Below, piece by piece: positions 58,156-64,000 of a stretch of DNA of 64,000 bases. Within the stretch, counting starts at the first letter, position 1; each line of letters opens with the position of its first letter. The DNA is from Sedimenticola hydrogenitrophicus. GTDB lineage: Bacteria > Pseudomonadota > Gammaproteobacteria > Chromatiales > Chromatiaceae. The position numbers and the translations under genes were made by a program. The notes below the pieces were generated by a model that was given only the letters and a program-made list of their open reading frames with translations, made no database searches and was not told the DNA's origin. The stretch covers positions 1 to 64,000 of the forward strand of contig NZ_JAQGEI010000018.1 of NCBI RefSeq assembly GCF_029017505.1, given 5' to 3'.

Positions 58156-58195
58156 TAAACCGGGGCAGTCATCTTGAACAGGGGAACCTAGCCGT

Positions 58196-59662
58196 ATGGC
58201 ACACATCAATAATAAATTCGACAGCACCACGCTGTTGGCCTGGCTCTGTATTGCACTGTCGCCACTGGCCACGTCGGCCGCGGAACATGCGCCGGATGAG
58301 GAGCTTTTGATCATTGAAGAGGAGCCGGCGATTGATCAAGGTCGGCCTGCCGTACCGTCGGAAGAGCTTTTGATCATTGAAGAGTCGGGGAGTGACGGGA
58401 TTCTGCTTGAGTCGGAAGAGCAGACGCCCATCCCGGAGAGTGACCAGGCTATTGCCGGGGACAGCGATCTCTCCCTCAAGCTGGATGAGTTGCGGGCCGA
58501 ATACGGGGTGTTCAACCGTTCGGCCTCGAATGCCAATGGCCAGGGCTATCTGCATGGCCAGGCGACGGCGCTCTGGAGTCCCGCCGGTCGCTGGGACCTG
58601 CAGGCCTCCGTCCGGCTGGACGGCTATTTCCAGCACGGCAGCCGGGATTGGGAACATGCCACGCTTGATTATGGCGAGACCTTCATCCGTTATCGTGCGG
58701 ATAACTTCAGGCTGACCGCCGGGGCGCAGAAAATAGTCTGGGGGCGGATTGATGAATTTCCCCCTACCGATCGACTCAGTACCCACGACCTGACCCGCTA
58801 TATCCTGGATGATCTGGCCGATCGCAAGCGGGCCTCGCCGGCGATCCGCTATGAACACTTCTTCGGCGAGAACAAACTGGACGTGGTCTTTCTACCCTAT
58901 TTCAGGGAAGCGGAGTTACCGGGGGTCGACAGTGTCTGGTTCCCGGTTGACCGGGAATCGGGCCAGATTTTTGGTTTGAAATCCACGCCGGCCAGTGCGG
59001 CACTGATCCAGAGTGCCCCGGTGGATGTCAAGGCGGCGGATTCGGATGGTGGTTTCGGTATTCGTTATAGCGGCACGGGGGAGGGGTTGGACTACGCCCT
59101 GACCGTGCAGAAGGTCCGGCAATCGATCCCCTATTTCAGCTTCAACAGTTCCCGTGGGGTGCTCGAGGCAAGATACCCGCGCAGTTGGTTGCTCGGCGGC
59201 GATCTCGGTGTGGAGGCGCTGGGGGCGATCTGGCGTCTTGAGGCCGGCTGGCTGAGTGATGCCCCGGTTACCCGCACCGACGGCTCCTTCGATACGGTCA
59301 GGAGCCTGAACTGGGGTGCCGGCGTGGAGTTCTTTCCGGGGGATGGCGATGCCCGGGTCAATCTGCAGTTGACCGGCATCAACCATCTCGATGCGCCGGC
59401 TGTCATAGACCGGACCGAGGTCTACCTGTTTGGCGGCTCGTTAGAGGTCCCCTTTGCCCGTGATCAATGGCGGGTGAAGGCGCGATTCTATAAGGGGCTG
59501 GATACCCATGATCTCTATCTCAATCCCGAAATTGCCTACACCGGCTGGGACTCCCAGGAGGTGTATCTGGAGGCGCACTACTTTGAGGGTTCCGCCGGTA
59601 CGCCCGGCGCCTTCCATCAGGATAATTCACTGCTCGCCGTCGGGTGGCGAGCAAAGTTCTGA
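58196..59662 (+). CDS. Outer-membrane beta-barrel protein of DUF1302-like type
   Basis: 488 residues with a signal peptide (about 1-28). A duplicated acidic segment follows: EELLIIEEEPAI and, 20 residues on, EELLIIEESGSD, encoded by a direct repeat of GAGCTTTTGATCATTGAAGA. The rest alternates hydrophobic and polar residues with aromatic girdles (FFGENKLDVVFLPYFRE, RWRLEAGW-type strands) and ends in a phenylalanine (VGWRAKF), the outer-membrane signature. It lies between a LolA-like gene and an RND gene and probably forms their outer-membrane partner. Porin specificity unknown. Confidence 0.82.
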   Translation: MAHINNKFDSTTLLAWLCIALSPLATSAAEHAPDEELLIIEEEPAIDQGRPAVPSEELLIIEESGSDGILLESEEQTPIPESDQAIAGDSDLSLKLDELRAEYGVFNRSASNANGQGYLHGQATALWSPAGRWDLQASVRLDGYFQHGSRDWEHATLDYGETFIRYRADNFRLTAGAQKIVWGRIDEFPPTDRLSTHDLTRYILDDLADRKRASPAIRYEHFFGENKLDVVFLPYFREAELPGVDSVWFPVDRESGQIFGLKSTPASAALIQSAPVDVKAADSDGGFGIRYSGTGEGLDYALTVQKVRQSIPYFSFNSSRGVLEARYPRSWLLGGDLGVEALGAIWRLEAGWLSDAPVTRTDGSFDTVRSLNWGAGVEFFPGDGDARVNLQLTGINHLDAPAVIDRTEVYLFGGSLEVPFARDQWRVKARFYKGLDTHDLYLNPEIAYTGWDSQEVYLEAHYFEGSAGTPGAFHQDNSLLAVGWRAKF

Positions 59663-60069
59663 CCCCAAGATTTTATGAATTTGCCTGATTACCCATCAGA
59701 CTACTGCTAAAGTCAGATACCGTTTATAAAGCCGCGAATGAACGCGAATAAACGCAAATAACGCGGTTAATCCTGTTGGGGGAATGGCCGCTTCATCCAG
59801 ACCACGGTGCTTGCCGGTAACGTAGGATACCGGTGAGCTTGCGAACCGCATCGTTCGCGGTAGGGTTTGATGCGGTTCGTGCCTCACCGGCTTCCTACCC
59901 CGAGGAACGGGCTTATTCGTGTTCACTTGCGTTTATTCGCGGCTAAGGTTGTTCCTGATGATGGCTGAATTAGATGGGTAATAAGGTAGATTTGTGCAGA
60001 GGTCGTGCCGAATTTGAATCAATATTGCAGGAGTGTATTCCAATGACCTGGTCTCACATCTGACTTCGC
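59663..60069. repeat. Palindromic repeat region and leader of the RND gene
   Basis: 59729-59948 is bounded by AAGCCGCGAATGAACGCGAA and its approximate inverse; inside is a GTAGGATACCGGTGAG...CTCACCGGCTTCCTAC hairpin (59822-59898). A partial copy of the outer repeat is at 1910-2003. No gene except the short frame at 60043-60063. Confidence 0.65.
60043..60063 (+). other. Six-codon frame MTWSHI before the PAS-RND gene
   Basis: ATG at 60043 has AGGAG 9 bases upstream, the best ribosome site in the region. It reads MTWSHI and stops at TGA. The stop is in the same frame as the RND gene, whose next ATG follows 6 bases later (60070). Either it is a leader allowing re-initiation, or TGA replaced a sense codon. 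Confidence 0.5.
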
Positions 60070-62766
60070 ATGCAAGCTGACACCACCCTATACGCCCGCT
60101 ATGATCACGATCGCAAACCGATAGCGATTCAACATGATGGCATGTTTGTCTATGCCAATCCGGCCTTTCTCAGGCTCCTGGGCTATCGATCTTTCAGTGA
60201 ACTTGAAGCTGTACCGGTTCTCGACCTGGTGGTTGACCGTCACAAGGAGCGGCTGCGGGAGCACTTTTCCGAAGCCGGGCAGGTGCCCCGCAGCGCCAGG
60301 GAATATCCCCGGGCCAAAGTGACCTTGCTGAAGAGTGATGGTGACCGTCTGGTGGCCATCATGAATTCCTGCTCTACCCTGGTCGATGGCGAGGAGTCGA
60401 TCGAGTTCTCGCTCACCACCGAAGCGGACGTGCAGTTGAAGTATATTTTTCTGCATCTGCCCTGGAAATACTACTTCAGTGTGCTGTTCCTGTTTTTATT
60501 CACGGTACTGCCCAATGGGCTGCTGTTGAATCTCAACATCAACAACGCCCCGAGGGTCTACCTGCCGGCGGATGCGCCTTCGGTGATTATTGATGATGAA
60601 CTGCGGCGCCATTTTCCCAGCGATCAGGTCGTCCTGCTGCTGTTCGAAGGAGTGGCGCTCTATTCGGACGGATTCGCCCGGGCATTCAAAGACCTGGCCG
60701 AGGCGCTGGCTGCCCATCCGCTGATTGATGACGTGGTGAATATGACCACGCAGGATCATATCCACGGGACCGACGAGGGCTTTCTGGTTGAGCCGCTGCT
60801 CAGTGTCCGGGATCTGGAGAAAACCAGGCCGCCACAGCGGTTGGAGCGGGTACTCTCCGACCGCTTTGCCAGAAACGCCCTGGTGGCAGCGGACGGCAGC
60901 GCGGTTGCGATGCTGGTGATACCTGTCGCGATCGATTCGAGCCTCGAACGGTTGGCCCTGGAGGACGCCATTCTCGAGCAGGTCCGCAAGGCCAGGCTGG
61001 CTGGCTATCTGACCAGTATGGCCGGGCAGATCACCACCGATGTGGCGCAGATGAGATCGATGTTGCGGGATAACATGATCTTCATACCCGCCACCACGCT
61101 GATCGGCCTGTTCCTGATATGGTGGCTATTCCATCGCTGGCTTGCGGTGATAGTGGCCGGCGTGGTCATCGGGGTAGTGGTCAGCTCCACCGTGGCGTTT
61201 TATGTGGTTTTCAATCAACCGTTCAACCTGATTTCCAGTATTATTCCGCCGCTGCTGTCGGCCTTGACGGTGGCTGCGCTGGTGCATCTGTTCAACGCCC
61301 TTCACTATGCCTCGAAACGTGGATTGACCGGACCGCGCCGGGTACGCAGTGCACTCAACGAAGTGCGGCGGCCCGCGCTGTACACCGCCCTGACCACGGT
61401 CGCCGGCCTCTCCTCACTCGGCCTGAGTCCGATCCCGCCGATCAAGGTGTTCGGGCTGATCTCGGCCGCCGGGGTGGCGCTGATCTATTTTGTGGTGATC
61501 CACCTGGTGCCAAATATCTTTGCCCGGTTTGACTATGCGCCCTGGCCCAGCCGGAAATCGGGGCTGGCCGGCCTGGACCGACTGGTCGGCAGACTGTTCC
61601 GTATCGGTGTCCGCTATCCGCTCTATGTGGTCGGTGTGATCGGTGTGGGGTTTGGGCTACTGTTGCCCCAGCTCGGCAATATTGTTGTGGAGACCAATCT
61701 CCAGGAGTTTTTCTATCCTCACCATCCGCTTCGCCAGGCCACGCAACACATCGAGGAGAAGCTGGTTGGCACCGCCTCCCTGGATATTGTCTTCACGGCA
61801 AAACAGCGGGGCGGGTTGAAGCAGCCCAGGGTGCTGAATGCCATGCGGGCGTTTCAGCGCTGGGCGGAGGCGCAACCCGAGGTGGATAAGAGTATCTCCA
61901 TGGCCGATTTCGTCGAGGAGATGCACTGGGGCTTCAATGCGGAGGATCCCGAGTACCGGCGCATTCCGGATAACATTGAGTTGATCAGCCAGTATCTGCT
62001 GGTCTATGACGGGGAGGATCTGTTTGATTTTGTCGATCAAGAGTATCGCATCGCCCATGTGAGCCTTAATGTGAATGTGCACGGTGCCAATGCGCTTTCC
62101 GAGCTGATGGGGCGAATCAGGACCTATCTCGGCGATCATCCCGCAAATGGCGTCGAATGGGAGATAGCGGGGTTCGGCCGGCTGTTTGCGGATCAGGAGG
62201 ATCTGCTGATAGAGGGGCAGGTGAAGAGTCTGATTGGGGCGTTGGGGCTGATATTCCTGCTGATGCTGATACAGTGGCGTTCCATTGGCAGTGCACTGCT
62301 CTGCATGATACCGAATCTGTCTCCTATCCTGTTGATTTTTATCATCATGGGGATGTTTGGTCTATGGCTGGATATGGCAACCGCCATGATTGCCAGTGTC
62401 GCGGTCGGCATCGCCGTGGATGACACTATCCATGTCTATCACGGTTTCATCAGTCGTGTGCGCAGGGGTATCAGTCCGATCACCGCCCTGGTTAAGACCT
62501 ATAAGCAGGCGGGCAGGGCGGTCATGACCACGACGATAATCCTGAGCGCCCAATTCATCGTGCTGACGCTCTCGGAATTTGTGCCGACGACACATTTCGG
62601 GCTTCTGACCAGTATCGGTCTGGTCACCGCGCTGCTCTTTGACCTGCTGCTCCTGCCCGCGCTGCTGGTTCTGATATACGCCCGGCGTCCGTCCGCTAAG
62701 ATGCGGGAGGGGCTGTTCATGAAACGGCGGGTCGCCAGGGACAAGGGAGGGGATAACGAGGGTTGA
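60070..62766 (+). CDS. RND/MMPL-type transporter with an N-terminal PAS domain
   Basis: 898 residues. Residues about 10-125 form a PAS domain (GMFVYANPAFLRLLGYRSF, then a core with KVTLLKSDGDRL). The transporter follows: a first membrane helix near 128-150, a periplasmic loop (VYLPADAPSV, LRRHFPSDQ), a helix bundle with a Patched-like NLISSIIPPLLSALTVAA, a second loop, and a final bundle with SVAVGIAVDDTIHVYHGF and the RND signature. Likely exports a lipid or large amphiphile with its LolA-like and barrel partners. A PAS domain fused to an RND pump is unusual. The best ribosome site serves a frame that stops just ahead (60043-60063). Confidence 0.9.
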   Translation: MQADTTLYARYDHDRKPIAIQHDGMFVYANPAFLRLLGYRSFSELEAVPVLDLVVDRHKERLREHFSEAGQVPRSAREYPRAKVTLLKSDGDRLVAIMNSCSTLVDGEESIEFSLTTEADVQLKYIFLHLPWKYYFSVLFLFLFTVLPNGLLLNLNINNAPRVYLPADAPSVIIDDELRRHFPSDQVVLLLFEGVALYSDGFARAFKDLAEALAAHPLIDDVVNMTTQDHIHGTDEGFLVEPLLSVRDLEKTRPPQRLERVLSDRFARNALVAADGSAVAMLVIPVAIDSSLERLALEDAILEQVRKARLAGYLTSMAGQITTDVAQMRSMLRDNMIFIPATTLIGLFLIWWLFHRWLAVIVAGVVIGVVVSSTVAFYVVFNQPFNLISSIIPPLLSALTVAALVHLFNALHYASKRGLTGPRRVRSALNEVRRPALYTALTTVAGLSSLGLSPIPPIKVFGLISAAGVALIYFVVIHLVPNIFARFDYAPWPSRKSGLAGLDRLVGRLFRIGVRYPLYVVGVIGVGFGLLLPQLGNIVVETNLQEFFYPHHPLRQATQHIEEKLVGTASLDIVFTAKQRGGLKQPRVLNAMRAFQRWAEAQPEVDKSISMADFVEEMHWGFNAEDPEYRRIPDNIELISQYLLVYDGEDLFDFVDQEYRIAHVSLNVNVHGANALSELMGRIRTYLGDHPANGVEWEIAGFGRLFADQEDLLIEGQVKSLIGALGLIFLLMLIQWRSIGSALLCMIPNLSPILLIFIIMGMFGLWLDMATAMIASVAVGIAVDDTIHVYHGFISRVRRGISPITALVKTYKQAGRAVMTTTIILSAQFIVLTLSEFVPTTHFGLLTSIGLVTALLFDLLLLPALLVLIYARRPSAKMREGLFMKRRVARDKGGDNEG

Positions 62767-63265
62767 GCGTAGGTGCGACTGCGGTCACGGCCAGCCTTGT
62801 TCGGTGCAGAGCCGCTTGGTTCGGGGCCTCGCTGCCGTGGTAATCGGTAAGCCTTTTGTTCGTGGTGGTAATTATACGCATAAGCGACTGTTTTAAAGAG
62901 CAAACAGGAACTAAACTTGGTTTGTAGCGCTGAACCCTGGATCTGTGACGAGAATGGTGTTGGATTTTGCCGTTCACATGTTAGGATCAGTTTATTTATA
63001 GTTGGCCCGACGGACAACAGTGGGGTAATATAAACCACTGATTTATTAACAAACCCAGATGGTTGGATTGTTATCTTCAGGTTTTGGGTGAATCTATACC
63101 GGCTGGAGCCCGGCCGATCTTCCATCGTTCTGACGGTTGATGTGGCGAATAGGAATGTAATCGGAACCGGGGAGCGGCGTGAGTCTGTGACGGGACTATC
63201 AGGTCATTTCTTGTCTTGGCAAGGTGCTGGATAAACGGTTATACAACAATAGCGTAAGGGAGAAC
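62767..63265. other. Intergenic region before an EPS export gene
   Basis: 499 bases without a supported gene. The GC content falls to near 45 percent in places. It should contain the promoter of the polysaccharide export operon; sigma-54 and other motifs were searched by eye without a convincing match. Frames on the minus strand here show no family signature. Confidence 0.45.
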
Positions 63266-63910
63266 ATGCTCGTGCCTATCAATAAATCACTACCATCTCG
63301 TCGATTGTTAACCCAATGTCTTTCAATACTACTGGTTCTGCTGCTTGCCGGTTGTGCATCGAAATATCCTCAGGTCACCAGTGATCAGTTGAATGTGGAA
63401 GAGGATTTCGACTACATCATCGGGCCTGGAGACGAATTGAATATCTTCGTCTGGGGAAATCAGGAGCTGACGGTGACGGTTCCCGTGCGTCCGGATGGCA
63501 AGATCACGACCCGTCTGGTGGAAGATATCCCGGCCAGTGGCAAGACACCCACCCAATTGGCCAGGGACGTTGAGAAGGCCTATTCCGAATATGTGAAAAA
63601 TGCCGTTGTCACGGTCATTGTAGATGAGTTTGTCGGCATTCCCACGCAACAGGTCCGGGTTGTGGGGGAGGCGGCGGAACCGCTTTCGGTGCCGTTCAGA
63701 AAACACATGACCCTGCTTGATCTGATGATTGACGTCGGTGGTTTGACGGAATTTGCCGACGGCAACAAGTCGGTGCTGATAAGAAATGTTGGTGGTGAGC
63801 AGCAGGTGTATAACGTCCGGCTGGAAGATCTGGTAAAAGACGGTGATATCTCCGCAAATCTTGCACTGATGCCCGGCGATATCATGATCATCCCCGAGGC
63901 CTGGTTCTAG
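63266..63910 (+). CDS. XrtA/PEP-CTERM-type polysaccharide export outer-membrane lipoprotein
   Basis: 214 residues from the ATG at 63266 (GGGAGA upstream). A lipoprotein signal ends LLLAGC with C30. The Poly_export domain follows: YIIGPGDELNIFVWGN, VPVRPDGKITTRLVEDI and a SLBB-like segment (QVRVVGEAAEPLSVPF, LALMPGDIMIIPE). Such proteins gate polysaccharide export in Wza/KpsD-like systems; this short form is the one found first in exosortase A (PEP-CTERM) EPS operons. The operon continues past the window end, so subunits such as the chain-length protein are not seen. Confidence 0.93.
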   Translation: MLVPINKSLPSRRLLTQCLSILLVLLLAGCASKYPQVTSDQLNVEEDFDYIIGPGDELNIFVWGNQELTVTVPVRPDGKITTRLVEDIPASGKTPTQLARDVEKAYSEYVKNAVVTVIVDEFVGIPTQQVRVVGEAAEPLSVPFRKHMTLLDLMIDVGGLTEFADGNKSVLIRNVGGEQQVYNVRLEDLVKDGDISANLALMPGDIMIIPEAWF

Positions 63911-64000
63911 ACCGGCTATACGGACCTTCTGGCGGATTGGTATGTGCCTGAGTCAGATCGGGTCACGGTCGCTAGTCAACCGAGGCCCGGTCTGACAAGC

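Noticed and set aside
62767-63265. Sigma-54 promoter before the EPS gene
   Set aside because: GG and GC dinucleotides at -24/-12 spacing with a TGGCA-like context were not found, although such EPS operons are sometimes RpoN-dependent.

Overview
The window is GC-rich DNA from a free-living Gammaproteobacterium. Its core genes (purB, acnB, gyrA, ubiG, pheA) read like Chromatiales, Thiotrichales or Pseudomonadales proteins. The abundance of small palindromic elements and an exosortase-type exopolysaccharide locus at the right edge would suit a sulfur-oxidising lineage such as Sedimenticola, but the sequence alone does not prove that. No rRNA, tRNA, CRISPR array, prophage or intact insertion sequence was seen.

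Layout. Positions 1-12000 hold ychJ, an OmpA-family protein, purB, acnB and the RNA-modification block rluE-nudJ-(two secreted paralogues)-mnmA-hflD, which keeps the order seen in E. coli. Positions 12000-27200 hold a diguanylate cyclase and then a block matching the Pseudomonas order: yciK-mupP-ubiG-(DUF302)-mtaD on the minus strand, divergent from mtnA-gyrA-serC-serA-pheA-hisC-tyrA on the plus strand. The usual aroA-cmk-rpsA continuation is missing. Positions 27200-34300 cover iron storage (bfd, a Fur-type box, two complementary bacterioferritins), a KamA-type radical SAM enzyme and a divergent lrp/dadA pair. Positions 34500-52400 are mixed housekeeping and signalling: PAS-GGDEF, ppnN, MoxR/VWA, yebG, an SpmA-SpmB fusion, arfB, ppk2, a MocR regulator, a CheX-like protein, two DMT exporters, galE.

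Positions 53000-64000 form an envelope and exopolysaccharide region. It has a PqqD-like / HprK-related kinase / nucleotidyltransferase trio facing a Tat-exported six-cysteine protein. Next come a LolA-like protein, an outer-membrane barrel and an RND transporter carrying an N-terminal PAS domain. The last gene is the export lipoprotein of an XrtA/PEP-CTERM-type EPS cluster that continues past the window.

The second theme is non-autonomous palindromic elements. At least five families can be defined, several with clean target duplications. A 159/211-bp family with GGGCTCGCGCAA ends duplicates TTA/TAA. A 207-217-bp family duplicates 8 bp, and one copy sits inside an end of the first family. A 144-bp element with perfect 19-bp ends duplicates TACATAGT. 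Several insertions fall exactly on stop codons, and one (10515-10673) adds 54 codons in frame near the start of a secreted protein. The most promising biology is the PqqD/HprK-like/Tat-protein locus, the PAS-RND fusion, the in-frame element insertion and the split bacterioferritin pair.
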